DNA from: Halorubrum depositum
GTDB lineage: Archaea; Halobacteriota; Halobacteria; Halobacteriales; Haloferacaceae
DNA length: 64,000 bases
Reading direction: 5' to 3'
Assembly (NCBI RefSeq): GCF_007671725.1
Contig: NZ_VCNM01000001.1
Location: forward strand, 744,001-808,000
Shown here: positions 1 through 9,171 of the stretch, piece after piece
How the letters are laid out: every line of letters starts with the position of its first letter
Numbering within the stretch: the first letter of the stretch is position 1
Translations under genes and position numbers: made by a program
Notes under the pieces: model-generated
Database searches by the model: none
What the model saw: the letters and a program-made list of their open reading frames with translations, nothing else
Told to the model about the DNA's origin: nothing

Positions 1-1677
1 GTACTCCTTCTCCAGTTCGGGCTCGAACCCCATCGACCGCGGCACGTCGCGGGCGCGGTCGCCGAAGAAGGGGTCGCCGGTGAACAGCGGCTGCGCGCCG
101 GGGACGAGCACGCGGACCGCCTCGAACCCCATACCGGCGAGGTCGCGGGTCGTGAGCCGGGCGACGTACGGCTCCAGCCCGACGGTCTCGACGCGGTCGA
201 CGACGGCCTCCAGCTCGTCCGTGCCCGAGACCGCCGGCTCGCCGAGCGCGTCGGCCGGGACGCTCGCGTCCGGGTCGAAGAACGCCCGCGTCTCGTCGGG
301 GAAGTCGGCGTGGTGGCCGATCGCGGCGCCCTCCTCCGCGGCCGCCTCCGGGCCCATCGACCGGAGCTCCGTCCAGTTCTGAAGCGCCTCCGCGAGCGCG
401 CTCCGGGCCGCCGCGACCGGGTCGAGGTCGGCGCCCGAGCCGGCCGCGAACCGGGGCCAGTCTCCGTCGCGGTGAACGCCGACGGCGACGACGGGCACGT
501 CGACGTCGGTCGTGACGAGCAGGGGCGTCACCGACAGCGACTCGGCCCGCGCGCGCTTCTCCAGCTCGGCGAACGTCGAGTCCTCCACCTCGAGCCCGAG
601 CGGCTCCGTCGTCGAGTACCAGCTCGTCATCGTCGCGTCCCGCTCGATCGCCTCGTACAGCCCCGACAGCGCGGCCTCCGGCCCGGAGTTGCCGAGTCCG
701 AGCCCGGTCGTGATCGCGGGGCGGTACCGCCGCTCCGGCGGCGGGAAGTGGACGAACTCCGCCGGGAGGCTCGCCGGCTCGCCCGTCGCGAGGGACTCTC
801 CCGTGACCCACGCGAGGCCGTCGTCGCGGTCGTACGACTCGGCGTCGTCGGGGCGCACGAACGCGTCGGGCGTCACCGGGCTCGGGACGTTCGCGGCCGG
901 CGCGCGCGTGAACGACGCCTCGCGGTAGACGCCCGCCGCGTACCGCTCTAACCCCTCGCCGAGCGCCTTCATGAACGCCGCGTCCCAGCCGGCGTCGACG
1001 CCGCCGCCGAACTCGGCGGCACGGGCGTCGGAGAAGGGCGTCGTGTCGGCGACGCGTGCGACGTAGTACGGTACCGGGAACGACTCCCGCTCGCCGACCT
1101 CCGAGAGCGCGCCGATCCGGGGGTCGACCGCCCGCTCCGCGCGGTCGATCGACTCGGCGAGGGAGCGCTCCGCGTGCTCCCGCGGGAGCGCGTCGCCAGG
1201 GGCGTCGCCGCAGTCGCAGCCGGGGACCGGGAGCAGAGTCCGCTCCGCGCCCGGCACCTCGACGACCGTGTCGGCGACCGGGTCGCCCGCGAGCAGCCGG
1301 ATGACGCGGCGCCCTGCGAGCGCGCCGGCGTAGCGCACCGCCGACCGGCGGCCCTTCGGGGCGTCCGCCGGCTCCGCCCCGCCGCTCGCGACCCGGGCCC
1401 GGAGGCAGTCGTAGCAGGCCTCGTCGAAGACGGTGACCACGGCATCGACGTCCGCGAGCGGGACGCCGCCGAGCCCGCCCACCTCGATCCCGACCCATCG
1501 GTCGAGGGCGTCGTTCGCGGCCGCGAACGCGTCCGACCCCGCGGTGTCGACCACGACAGCGAGGTCGAAGCCGTCCAGCAGCCCCGGCTCGACCGGCATC
1601 ACGTTCACGTCGACATCGCCGAGCGCGGTCGAGACGGCGTCGACCGCGGGCCCCTCGCCGACAAGTGCGATATCCAT
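1..1677 (-). CDS. YcaO-family protein, C-terminus cut by window edge
   Basis: The frame opens at the ATG at 1677 and runs uninterrupted off the left edge after 559 codons, so only the extreme C-terminus is missing. It begins MDIALVGEGPAV and has two cysteine pairs in the N-terminal third (CYDC and CDC). The C-terminal half shows the YcaO ATP-binding signature: GLGLGNS, then LYEAIERDA, then SALAEALQNWTELR about 100 residues later. YcaO enzymes use ATP to activate a backbone amide for cyclisation or thioamidation; the substrate in haloarchaea is not evident here. No TfuA or peptide-precursor gene is visible nearby. Family assignment is secure; function is inferred only at family level. Confidence 0.85.
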   Translation of the reverse strand, partial: MDIALVGEGPAVDAVSTALGDVDVNVMPVEPGLLDGFDLAVVVDTAGSDAFAAANDALDRWVGIEVGGLGGVPLADVDAVVTVFDEACYDCLRARVASGGAEPADAPKGRRSAVRYAGALAGRRVIRLLAGDPVADTVVEVPGAERTLLPVPGCDCGDAPGDALPREHAERSLAESIDRAERAVDPRIGALSEVGERESFPVPYYVARVADTTPFSDARAAEFGGGVDAGWDAAFMKALGEGLERYAAGVYREASFTRAPAANVPSPVTPDAFVRPDDAESYDRDDGLAWVTGESLATGEPASLPAEFVHFPPPERRYRPAITTGLGLGNSGPEAALSGLYEAIERDATMTSWYSTTEPLGLEVEDSTFAELEKRARAESLSVTPLLVTTDVDVPVVAVGVHRDGDWPRFAAGSGADLDPVAAARSALAEALQNWTELRSMGPEAAAEEGAAIGHHADFPDETRAFFDPDASVPADALGEPAVSGTDELEAVVDRVETVGLEPYVARLTTRDLAGMGFEAVRVLVPGAQPLFTGDPFFGDRARDVPRSMGFEPELEKEY

Positions 1678-1759
1678 GTCCCGTCCGACGCGAAGGAGCG
1701 AAAAAAAGCCGCGGGTAGCGGTGTCGGGCCTCGAAGCGGAGACGGAGTCGGGTCCCCGG

Positions 1760-2566
1760 TCAGGCCATCAGTTCGCTCGCGACCGCCGCGAGCTCGTCGG
1801 CGTCGACGCCGTGGAGCCGGTCGTCGCCGAGCTTGAGCCGGAGGCGGGGTCGGCCGACGTCGATCGGGACCTTCTCGGTGTCGATGATCCCGAGGTCCTC
1901 CAGCCGGGTCTTCGTTCGGGAGAACGTCGCCTTCGAGGCGATCCCGACGTCCTCGCCCCACTTCGAGATGTCGTAGAGGAGCACGTCGTTCTTCGCGGCG
2001 ACGAGCAGCGAGACGGTCACCTCGTCGAGCGCGGCGTCGGCCGCCTCCATCGACGCGAGCACGGCGTCGAAGTCGTCGCGGGTGGCCTCGCCGATCTCGG
2101 CGGCCATCGTCTCGCGGACGCGGCTGAGCGCCGGCGTTCGGAGCCCGTACTCCTCGGCCGCCTCGAAGGCGTCGCGGTGCGTCGCGAACACCTCGTCGAC
2201 GAACTCCCCCTCTTCCGTCGAGAGCGCGGCGACGTGCTCGCCCGCGCTCACGAGGACGACCACCCGCGAGGGAGAGACGAACAGCGCGTTGTCGACGTCC
2301 GCCGAGAGCACGCGGAGCCCGAGCGAGCCGTCGGCGACGAGGTCGGCCGCCTTCGACGCGACGAGGAAGTCGTCCGTCACCTCCTTCAGCGTCCGCTCGT
2401 CGGCCAGCATCGACAGCTTCGGTAGGTCGTCGCGACCGGTCGCCGCCTCGACGAGCGATACGATCGTCTCCGCGGAGGGGTCGACGACGAGGAGCTCCTC
2501 GTCGGCGTCGGCGAACGCCGTGTCGAGGACGTTCTCGACGTCCGTCTCCAGTAAATTCGACACCAT
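1760..2566 (-). CDS. tbsP: TbsP/DUF5821-like transcriptional regulator
   Basis: A 268-residue acidic protein. The N-terminal part begins MVSNLLETDVENVLD and looks like an alpha/beta sensor region. The C-terminal part (about residues 150-268) has a predicted winged helix with the segment WGEDVGIASKATFSRTKTRL followed by EDLGIIDTEKV. It resembles the haloarchaeal TbsP family, implicated with TrmB in regulating glycolysis/gluconeogenesis genes in Haloferax. An A/T-rich TATA-like element lies just upstream on the minus strand. The gene is divergent from glyA. The name comes from remembered family resemblance, not a search. Confidence 0.7.
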   Translation of the reverse strand: MVSNLLETDVENVLDTAFADADEELLVVDPSAETIVSLVEAATGRDDLPKLSMLADERTLKEVTDDFLVASKAADLVADGSLGLRVLSADVDNALFVSPSRVVVLVSAGEHVAALSTEEGEFVDEVFATHRDAFEAAEEYGLRTPALSRVRETMAAEIGEATRDDFDAVLASMEAADAALDEVTVSLLVAAKNDVLLYDISKWGEDVGIASKATFSRTKTRLEDLGIIDTEKVPIDVGRPRLRLKLGDDRLHGVDADELAAVASELMA

Positions 2567-2584
2567 CTATCTTCTCGGATAAAA

Positions 2585-2604
2585 GCCAGATATCTATTTA
2601 ATAT
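2585..2604 (-). promoter_or_regulatory. TATA-like promoter of the TbsP-like gene
   Basis: On the minus strand the run TTAATATTAAATAG lies about 25-35 bases upstream of the ATG at 2566. This is the expected place for a haloarchaeal TATA box on a leaderless or short-leader mRNA. The stretch is strikingly A/T-rich against GC-rich surroundings. Confidence 0.55.
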
Positions 2605-2736
2605 TAACGGGATTAGAGGAGTGAACAACTGGTTTTCAGCGGCCGAAACGCCCGAAAACGACGGATTTGTCGATCCCGATCGGGACCGACGGGCCGAACG
2701 GGTCGCGGCGGGCGCGGGCGGAACGACCTGAGGGCC

Positions 2737-2781
2737 GCGAGGGCGACGGTGCGAGGCTTGCGAGGGCGACGGTGCGAGGCT
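2737..2781. repeat. 22-bp perfect tandem duplication (period 23)
   Basis: Two identical 22-base copies occupy 2737-2758 and 2760-2781, separated by one base. They lie in the divergent intergenic region between the TbsP-like gene and glyA, roughly 80-125 bases upstream of the glyA start. The copies are G-rich on the plus strand. No function is evident. Confidence 0.8.
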
Positions 2782-2828
2782 CGCGGCACCGCTCTCGCGG
2801 GAGCCGCGGCAGCGACGCCGTGACGGAA

Positions 2829-2838
2829 GGATTAATGC
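2829..2838 (+). promoter_or_regulatory. TATA-like promoter of glyA
   Basis: The sequence GGATTAATGC sits 23-32 bases upstream of the glyA ATG at 2861, consistent with a TATA box driving a leaderless transcript. Confidence 0.45.
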
Positions 2839-2860
2839 GCGATCGCACCGGCGTTCGTAC

Positions 2861-4108
2861 ATGGACAACGAGCACGTCCGGGAGGTCGATCCGGCGGTCG
2901 CCGACGCGCTGGCCGGCGAGCGCGACAGACAGGAGCAGACGCTCGCGATGATCGCCAGCGAGAACCACGTCAGCGAGGCGGTGCTGGAGGCGCAGGGGAG
3001 CGTCCTCACGAACAAGTACGCCGAAGGGTACCCGGGCGCCCGCTACTACGCCGGCTGCGAGTACGCCGACGAGGTCGAGGAGCTCGCCATCGAGCGCGCG
3101 AAGGAGCTGTGGGGCGCCGAACACGTCAACGTCCAGCCGCACTCCGGAACGCAGGCGAACCAGGCGGTGTACTACGCGATGCTGGAGCCGGGCGACAAGA
3201 TCCTCTCGCTGGACCTGACCCACGGCGGCCACCTCTCGCACGGTCACCCCGCGAACTTCACCGGGCAGATATACGAGGTCGAGCAGTACGAGGTCGACCC
3301 CGAGACCGGGTACATCGACTACGAGGGCCTCCGCGAGACGGCCGAGGAGTTCGAACCCGACATCGTCGTCTCCGGCTACTCCGCGTACCCGCGGACCGTC
3401 GACTGGGAGGCGATCCAGGCCGCCGCCGACGCGGTCGACGCCTACCACCTCGCCGACATCGCGCACATCACCGGGCTCGTCGCGGCGGGCGTCCACCCCT
3501 CGCCGGTGGGGATCGTCGACTTCGTCACGGGCTCGACGCACAAGACGATCCGCGCCGGTCGCGGCGGGATCGTGATGTGCGACGCGGAGCACGCCGACGA
3601 CATCGACAAGGCGGTGTTCCCCGGCGGGCAGGGCGGCCCCCTCATGCACAACGTCGCCGGCAAGGCGGTGGGGTTCAAGGAGGCGCTCGAACCCGAGTTC
3701 GAGGAGTACGCGAAGCAGGTCGTCGACAACGCCGAGGTCCTCGCGGAAACGCTCCAGGGCCACGGGCTCTCCTTAGTCTCCGGCGGCACCGACAACCACC
3801 TCGTGTTGGCCGACCTCCGCGACTCGCACCCGGACCTGCCGGGGGGTGACGCCGAGGACGCGCTGGCGGCCGCGAACATCGTCCTCAACGGGAACACCGT
3901 CCCGGGCGAGACCCGCTCGCCGTTCAACCCCTCGGGTATCCGAGCCGGCACGGCCGGCCTCACGACACGCGGGTTCGACGAGGCGGCGATGGAGGAGGTC
4001 GGCGACCTCATCTACCGCGTCGTCGACGACGTCGACAGCGACGACGTCATCTACGAGGTCGGCGAGCGCGTCGTCGAGCTCTGCGAGGAGCACCCGCTGT
4101 ACGAGTAG
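2861..4108 (+). CDS. glyA: serine hydroxymethyltransferase
   Basis: A 415-residue protein of normal family length. SHMT is a cytoplasmic PLP enzyme that interconverts serine and glycine and supplies one-carbon units to a pterin cofactor. Visible signatures are ASENHVSEAV near residue 32, the YPGARYYAGCEYAD substrate loop, and the PLP-lysine motif VTGSTHKTIRAGRGG with the Schiff-base lysine at about residue 228. The ATG at 2861 is chosen because it follows the TATA-like box at the right distance and gives the conserved start. Functionally it links to folD at 38.2 kb, which is not adjacent. Confidence 0.96.
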   Translation: MDNEHVREVDPAVADALAGERDRQEQTLAMIASENHVSEAVLEAQGSVLTNKYAEGYPGARYYAGCEYADEVEELAIERAKELWGAEHVNVQPHSGTQANQAVYYAMLEPGDKILSLDLTHGGHLSHGHPANFTGQIYEVEQYEVDPETGYIDYEGLRETAEEFEPDIVVSGYSAYPRTVDWEAIQAAADAVDAYHLADIAHITGLVAAGVHPSPVGIVDFVTGSTHKTIRAGRGGIVMCDAEHADDIDKAVFPGGQGGPLMHNVAGKAVGFKEALEPEFEEYAKQVVDNAEVLAETLQGHGLSLVSGGTDNHLVLADLRDSHPDLPGGDAEDALAAANIVLNGNTVPGETRSPFNPSGIRAGTAGLTTRGFDEAAMEEVGDLIYRVVDDVDSDDVIYEVGERVVELCEEHPLYE

Positions 4109-4222
4109 GCGACGCGGAGATCGGCGGGCGGCGGGCGGCGGTCGACGATCGACGCTCGTCGGCGCGGCGACCGCCTGACCGAATCCGTGCGTACAAAGTA
4201 GGGGCGTCCCGGACTGGTCGAC

Positions 4223-4633
4223 ATGGCCGACTCGTCGTTCCTCTCGAATCGCCTCGACCGCGCCGCCGCGCCGCTCCTGGTCGGCGACCTGCTCGCGTTG
4301 ATCGTCATGTTGACTATCGGGACGCTGAACCACACCTCGGTCGAGTTCCTCACGTCGAACCCGCTGTACCTGCCCGGCGTGTACGCGCCGTTCCTGATCG
4401 CCTGGGCCCTGATCGCGCCGGTCGTCGGCGCGTACTCCGCCGGCGCCGCGGAGACGGCGAAGTCGTCGGTGCCGCTGGCGATCCGGTCGTGGATCCCGGC
4501 CGCCGTCGTCGGACTCGGGCTCCGCGCGTTCGTCTTCCGCGGCGGCGCCGAACTGAGCTTCGCCGTCGTCATGCTCGTGGCGGGGTCGGTGTTCCTCGGC
4601 GGCTGGCGCGCCCTGTACTTCAGGCTCCGGTAG
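4223..4633 (+). CDS. DUF3054 family membrane protein
   Basis: A 136-residue protein with four predicted membrane segments: PLLVGDLLALIVMLTIGTL, GVYAPFLIAWALIAPVVGAY, a segment around IPAAVVGLGLRAFVF, and FAVVMLVAGSVFLGGW. It matches the DUF3054 family as I know it; no biochemical role is known to me. It stands alone 115 bases after glyA in the same direction. Confidence 0.75.
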   Translation: MADSSFLSNRLDRAAAPLLVGDLLALIVMLTIGTLNHTSVEFLTSNPLYLPGVYAPFLIAWALIAPVVGAYSAGAAETAKSSVPLAIRSWIPAAVVGLGLRAFVFRGGAELSFAVVMLVAGSVFLGGWRALYFRLR

Positions 4634-4835
4634 CGATCCGTATCGGTGCCTCCGCCGTCGCCGTCGTCCGACTCGTTTTCGTTCCGATTCCGCCGCGTCT
4701 CCGACGGCCCCGAGTTCGGTCCGTGAGCCGCCGGAACGGTTTTCCACCGCCTCGCGCCCGTCGTGGAATAGTTGTCATAACTTATCAGAAACCACGAAGT
4801 GATCAGCGAAGGCATCACGTCGAACCCTGAGAAAG

Positions 4836-4844
4836 ATTTAATAG
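4836..4844 (+). promoter_or_regulatory. TATA-like promoter of the small membrane protein gene
   Basis: ATTTAATAG lies 28 bases upstream of the ATG at 4872, the spacing of a leaderless haloarchaeal promoter. This supports the ATG at 4872 over the in-frame TTG at 4860. Confidence 0.6.
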
Positions 4845-4871
4845 CGATTTTGTCGTAGTTTGCGACTGAGC

Positions 4872-5153
4872 ATGACTGGGTACTACGACTACGTCCTCGG
4901 ACTCATTCCGGCCGCGCTGATCGGTGTGACAGCCTTTCTGAACCTGGTCGGACTGTCGTTGACGGCCGCGCTTCCCGGGGGCGCGCTCGTCGCGGGGGGC
5001 GTCATGGCCCACGCGATGTTCGTCCGGAGCCCAGTTACCGACTCGGTCGGCGGCGGCACGCGCGTGCGTCCGGGCCGGCTAGTCGGGCGGTCCGGCGAGC
5101 GGTCGACCGACCGCACCGCCGGCCGATCGCGCTCCGGCAGGGCCTCCGACTGA
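4872..5153 (+). CDS. small membrane protein, unknown function
   Basis: A 93-residue protein from the ATG at 4872, beginning MTGYYDYVLGLIPAAL. Two closely spaced hydrophobic segments (about residues 7-25 and 28-48) are followed by a basic, serine- and arginine-rich tail that is probably cytoplasmic. I do not recognise the family. The well-placed TATA-like box upstream argues that it is a real gene. Confidence 0.6.
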   Translation: MTGYYDYVLGLIPAALIGVTAFLNLVGLSLTAALPGGALVAGGVMAHAMFVRSPVTDSVGGGTRVRPGRLVGRSGERSTDRTAGRSRSGRASD

Positions 5154-5239
5154 GCCGGCACCGGCCTCGGCGCCGCGCGACCCGATCGACGGTTCCGCTT
5201 CCCTGTACGGTTTAGTCCCCCGCACCCGAGGGGACCGGT

Positions 5240-6238
5240 ATGACCGAGACGCTGTTCCTCGCGAGCGCCGACGTCGACGACCTCGCCGAGCCGTCGGACT
5301 ACGTCGCCGCCGTGCGCGACGCGTACCGCCAGATCGGCGAGGGAGCGCCGGCGAAACCGCGAACGAAGCTGTACAACCGCGAACCGCCGGGCATGCTGAC
5401 CTCCTACACCGCGATCCTGCCCGAGACGGGCGCGATGGGCGGCTACACCTACTCCGCGGGGTTCGGCGCGGGCGATGCGTGGTTCATGACGCCGCTGTTC
5501 GACGCCGAGTCGGGAGAGCCGCTCGCGGTGCTCGACGGCGCCTCGATGAACCCGTTCAAGACGGGCGCCGCAGGGGCGACCGCGGTCGACGCGCTCGCCC
5601 GCGAGGACGCGACGGAGGTCGCCGTGATCGGCAGCGGCGCGCAGGCCCGCGGCCAGCTCGCGACGACCGCGACCGTCAGGGAGTTCGAGGCCGTCCGGGT
5701 GTTCTCGCCGACCGCCGAGCACCGCGAGGCGTTCGCCGAGGAGTTCGCCGACCGGATCGACCCCGACGTCACGGCGGTCGCGAGCGCGAGCGAGGCGGTC
5801 GCCGGCGCCGACGTGGTGATCGCGGCGACGAACGCGAGCGAGCCCGTGATCGACGACGCGGACGTCGAGCCCGGCACCCACGTCACGGCGATGGGCCAGT
5901 ACCACCCGGAGAAGAACGAGCTCCCGCCCGAGCTGATCGCCCGGGCGACGTACGTCCCCGACATCCGCGAGCGGGCGACGCAGGACGCCGGGTCGTTCCT
6001 CGCCGCGGTCGAGGCGGGGCTCGTCGGCGAGGACCACGTCGCGGCCGACCTCGGCGAGGTCGTCGCCGGCGAGCATCCGGGCCGGACGAGCGAGGAGGAG
6101 ATCACCGTGTTCGACTCCGGCGGGACCGGGATCGAGACGGTCGCGGCCGCACACATGCTCTACGAGCGGGCGAGCGAGAAGGGACGGGGGCAAACGATCG
6201 ACTTCGCGCCCGCGAGCGAGGCGCTCACGGGACGCTAA
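5240..6238 (+). CDS. ornithine cyclodeaminase / mu-crystallin family dehydrogenase
   Basis: A 332-residue NAD(P)-binding protein of normal OCD/mu-crystallin length. Seen: KPRTKLYN in the N-terminal substrate domain, GYTYSAGF, LDGASMNPFKTGAAGATAVD, the Rossmann motif VAVIGSGAQARGQL at about residues 129-142, and AMGQYHPEKNELP. Members catalyse ornithine to proline with ammonia release, or act as alanine dehydrogenase or ketimine reductase. Sequence alone cannot separate these activities here. No amino-acid pathway gene lies beside it. Confidence 0.85.
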   Translation: MTETLFLASADVDDLAEPSDYVAAVRDAYRQIGEGAPAKPRTKLYNREPPGMLTSYTAILPETGAMGGYTYSAGFGAGDAWFMTPLFDAESGEPLAVLDGASMNPFKTGAAGATAVDALAREDATEVAVIGSGAQARGQLATTATVREFEAVRVFSPTAEHREAFAEEFADRIDPDVTAVASASEAVAGADVVIAATNASEPVIDDADVEPGTHVTAMGQYHPEKNELPPELIARATYVPDIRERATQDAGSFLAAVEAGLVGEDHVAADLGEVVAGEHPGRTSEEEITVFDSGGTGIETVAAAHMLYERASEKGRGQTIDFAPASEALTGR

Positions 6239-6272
6239 CGCCGGGGCGCGATTCGACGGGAGTGCGAATCGC

Positions 6273-6668
6273 TCACCGTCGGGTCAGGTTCCCGGACGGA
6301 TCGATGTCGAACGTCAGGCGCCCGCTCTCGTCCTCGTCGCCCGGATAGTAGTGGACGTGGTCTTGCTCCGTTAGCTCGCTGTTGTCCTCGAAGAGACCGT
6401 ATTCGATGAGATACGGCCGCCGTTCCGCGACGTCTTCGCGGAAGGCTTGACCGCCCGGTTCGACGCTTATTTGTCCCGAAAACGCCCGAGCGTCGCTTCG
6501 GGAGTCGCCGCCGGCCGGCCGGGAGACAGTCAGCTCGATCGTATACGGGCTCTCGGAGTGGTTGAAGACGACAAGAGAGAGCGACGGGGGATCGGAGAGC
6601 AGGCCGGAGCACCCGGCGAGTCCCGCGCAGAGCGGGGCCACACCCAAGACGAGGGTACGCCGCTTCAT
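6273..6668 (-). CDS. small secreted lipoprotein, unknown function
   Basis: A 131-residue protein with an N-terminal KRR followed by a hydrophobic stretch and a lipobox (LAGC, cysteine at residue 19). It should be exported and lipid-anchored to the outer face of the membrane. The mature part is a beta-rich segment (LSLVVFNHSESPYTIELTVS) resembling small haloarchaeal Ig-like lipoproteins. It reads toward the end of the OCD-like gene (convergent). Confidence 0.65.
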   Translation of the reverse strand: MKRRTLVLGVAPLCAGLAGCSGLLSDPPSLSLVVFNHSESPYTIELTVSRPAGGDSRSDARAFSGQISVEPGGQAFREDVAERRPYLIEYGLFEDNSELTEQDHVHYYPGDEDESGRLTFDIDPSGNLTRR

Positions 6669-6737
6669 GCACGGAGTGCATCCACGGTCGGTAAGTGCCT
6701 TTCGGGGCGGCAGAGCGCGGGACGGGTACCCCGCCGC

Positions 6738-7805
6738 CTACTCCAGCCGGTACCGCAGGATCGCGGCGATCCCGCCGAGATTGGAGAGCTGTTCGCCGGG
6801 CGCGAACTCCGAGGAGAAGACGACCACGTCGCCGCCCTGCTGTTCGACCGACTCGATCACCTCGTTGACGTCGATCGACCAGTCGCCCTCCCCCTGTCGC
6901 TCGGTGCGGAGCCGGTCGTCGACCACGAGGAGCGTCTCGATCGCGCCGAACTCGGCGGCTTCCGCCACGTCCTCGGGGCCGTACGTCGCCTTCGCGCCCT
7001 GCGCGATGTTCTCGGTCAGCTCGTCGATGAGGCTCGCTTCCTTCGAGATCCGCGTCTCCTTCTGGACCTCGTCGACCGCGCCGCGCTTGAGCACCTCGTG
7101 GACCCCGCGGTCGCCGGCGGCGGAGGTGTCGACCGTGGTGATCCGACCGGCGAGGTCGCGGTACTCCTCGGTGACGTAGTCGAGCGCGTCGTTCTTCGTG
7201 AACCCCGGCCCGGCGAGGATGACGGCGTCGGCGTCGAGGTGCGCGAGCGCCTCGCCGAGCTCGGCGAACAGCTCCTCGCGGGGCCGGGAGTACTCTCCCT
7301 TCCCCGTCGGCTTCGTGAAGGAGGCGTACTCCTCGGTGCCGTACTGCTGGACCGTGTGGACGTAGGCGGCCCCCTCCTCGACGGTCGCGATGGCGACGTC
7401 GGGGTTCTCGGCGGCCTCCGTCGCCTCCTCTAACCGCTCGGTCTGGTCCGGCTTGAAGTGCTTCTCGACCGTGATCTCGTCGTGCTCCTCGACGTTGAGC
7501 GTGTGGTGTGCGTTGAGCTGGTCCTCGCGGGAGCAGGCGACGATCACGCCCGAGACGCGGAGCCGGTTGGCGAACCGGGCGAACTCCACGTCGTCGACCT
7601 CCAGCGTGACGAACAGGTGCTCGCGCTGGCCGCCGGTGTCCCGCATCTGGTCGTCGTTCCGCTGGATCCGGCGGGTGGTGTCGCCCTCGACGAGGTCCCC
7701 CGGCTCGAGGACGTGCGCGAGGTGCCAGAGGTCGTCGACGTTCTCGGGGACGAGGGTGAGCCGCTCCCGGCCCTCCTCGCCGTATCCCCGGTCGGAGATG
7801 CGCAT
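6738..7805 (-). CDS. pelA: mRNA surveillance protein pelota
   Basis: A 355-residue protein from the ATG at 7805. It begins [20 protein letters not shown] and includes [13 protein letters not shown], then [35 protein letters not shown], the central-domain AGPGFTKND, and the C-terminal [22 protein letters not shown]. These are hallmarks of pelota/Dom34, which with an aEF1A/Hbs1-like GTPase rescues stalled ribosomes. A longer upstream extension of the frame is a coding shadow of the next gene and is rejected because the family starts at MRI. Confidence 0.94.
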   Translation of the reverse strand: MRISDRGYGEEGRERLTLVPENVDDLWHLAHVLEPGDLVEGDTTRRIQRNDDQMRDTGGQREHLFVTLEVDDVEFARFANRLRVSGVIVACSREDQLNAHHTLNVEEHDEITVEKHFKPDQTERLEEATEAAENPDVAIATVEEGAAYVHTVQQYGTEEYASFTKPTGKGEYSRPREELFAELGEALAHLDADAVILAGPGFTKNDALDYVTEEYRDLAGRITTVDTSAAGDRGVHEVLKRGAVDEVQKETRISKEASLIDELTENIAQGAKATYGPEDVAEAAEFGAIETLLVVDDRLRTERQGEGDWSIDVNEVIESVEQQGGDVVVFSSEFAPGEQLSNLGGIAAILRYRLE

Positions 7806-7830
7806 ACGCGACCGTTCGCCCGCGCTCGTA

Positions 7831-8874
7831 TCAACTCTTGTCTTCCGGGTCGACGGGAGCGGCCCACTCGAACCCGGCGGCGTCCTCGCGCGCGGTCTCC
7901 TCGCGGTCGACGCCGAGCGGGACGGTCCGACCGGTCTGGACCGCCGGCGGCACCTCCGCCGTCGACCGCCGGAACCCGCCGTCGGGCCGGTCGGGGGAGG
8001 GATCGGCCGGCGTCGGGACGGGTTCCGACGCCGCGGGCGGCGACGCGGGCGACCCGAACGCTCCCGACGACGACGAGGCGGGCGACTCGATCGGCTCGCG
8101 CGACTCGGCGACGCCGAACTCGAGCGCTCCCGCGGCGCCGCAGCCGTACAGCGCGTGCGCGACGACGCGAACGGCGAAGACGAACGCGGCGCCGACGACG
8201 AGCGGGACGAACGGCGCGGCCAGCGCGTACCCCGCGCCGAGCGCCGCGACCGCGACGGCCCACGCGGCCGCGTACTCCGCCGACCCGGCGACGGCGGCGA
8301 CCCGACCCGGACGGAGGGCGTCGCGGAGCCGCCCGGACGCGGCGAACGCGGCCAGCGCGGCCGGCCTGACGTACGCGAACGCGAGGAGGTACGCCACGGT
8401 GACGACGGCGAGGAGCCCGCCGCCGGTGCCGACGACGGCGGGAACGCCACCGGGGCCGAGCGCGCGGTCCGCGAGATCGAGCGCGGGGGCGAGGTCGACG
8501 GCCCCGGTCCCGACGGCGGCGGCCGCGAGGGCGACGACCGCGAACAGGAGCGCCAGCGGCGCGAGCAGCAGCGCGCTCAGCAGGACCGATCTGAGTCCGT
8601 CTCGGTACAGTTCGTTCCAGGCGACGAACGGGGGCGCCCCGTCTCGGTTCCCGGTCGCGCCCCCGCCGGCGACGACGCGGACGAGGTATCCCCGGGCGAC
8701 GAAGGCGGGCGCGAGCGCGAGCGGCGCGAGGACGACGAGCGGGGGGAAGACGAGGGTCCCCCCGATCCACGCCGGAGTGACGACCCACGTCAGCAGGGTC
8801 AGGAGCCCGCCGACGACGAGGACGCCGGCGGCGTCGGTGGACCGCGACAGGACCGACGACGCGCCCCGGATCAT
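7831..8874 (-). CDS. DUF4013 multi-pass membrane protein
   Basis: A 347-residue protein with about six hydrophobic segments in the first 240 residues, followed by a disordered Pro/Ser/Asp-rich cytoplasmic tail. The pattern GYLVRVV...[20 protein letters not shown] is the DUF4013 signature. It lies 25 bases upstream of pelA on the same strand, so the two may be co-transcribed. A second DUF4013 protein is encoded at 22736-23458. Confidence 0.7.
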   Translation of the reverse strand: MIRGASSVLSRSTDAAGVLVVGGLLTLLTWVVTPAWIGGTLVFPPLVVLAPLALAPAFVARGYLVRVVAGGGATGNRDGAPPFVAWNELYRDGLRSVLLSALLLAPLALLFAVVALAAAAVGTGAVDLAPALDLADRALGPGGVPAVVGTGGGLLAVVTVAYLLAFAYVRPAALAAFAASGRLRDALRPGRVAAVAGSAEYAAAWAVAVAALGAGYALAAPFVPLVVGAAFVFAVRVVAHALYGCGAAGALEFGVAESREPIESPASSSSGAFGSPASPPAASEPVPTPADPSPDRPDGGFRRSTAEVPPAVQTGRTVPLGVDREETAREDAAGFEWAAPVDPEDKS

Positions 8875-8982
8875 ATCCGATCCTGTTCCGCGACGGTGAT
8901 AAAGGATGCCCGGTCGGACGGACTGCGTCGGATCTGGGCGGCGTCCCGAAGCGGGAGGGCCCGAAGGACCGCCTCCCGAGCG

Positions 8983-8990
8983 TTTATATG
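8983..8990 (+). promoter_or_regulatory. orphan TATA-like box
   Basis: TTTATATG stands in a GC-rich 297-base intergenic region, about 190 bases before the next plus-strand start at 9172. That gene has its own closer A/T-rich element (GATTTATT near 9141-9148). No good ORF follows within a normal leader distance. It may serve a small RNA or be fortuitous. Confidence 0.3.
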
Positions 8991-9171
8991 ATTTCGCGGA
9001 GTAGTACCAGTCGGCCGCGCGGGACTATCGTGTGCCTCTGACAACTCCGATCACGGTCGCCGTGCGCGGCGGCCACCCCCCGTCCGCGGCTTTCGGCGGA
9101 TCGAGGGTTTCTCTCTCTCCGAGCGACGGCCGCGCCGGTACCGATTTATTCCGTCCGGACGACCGTCCCGT

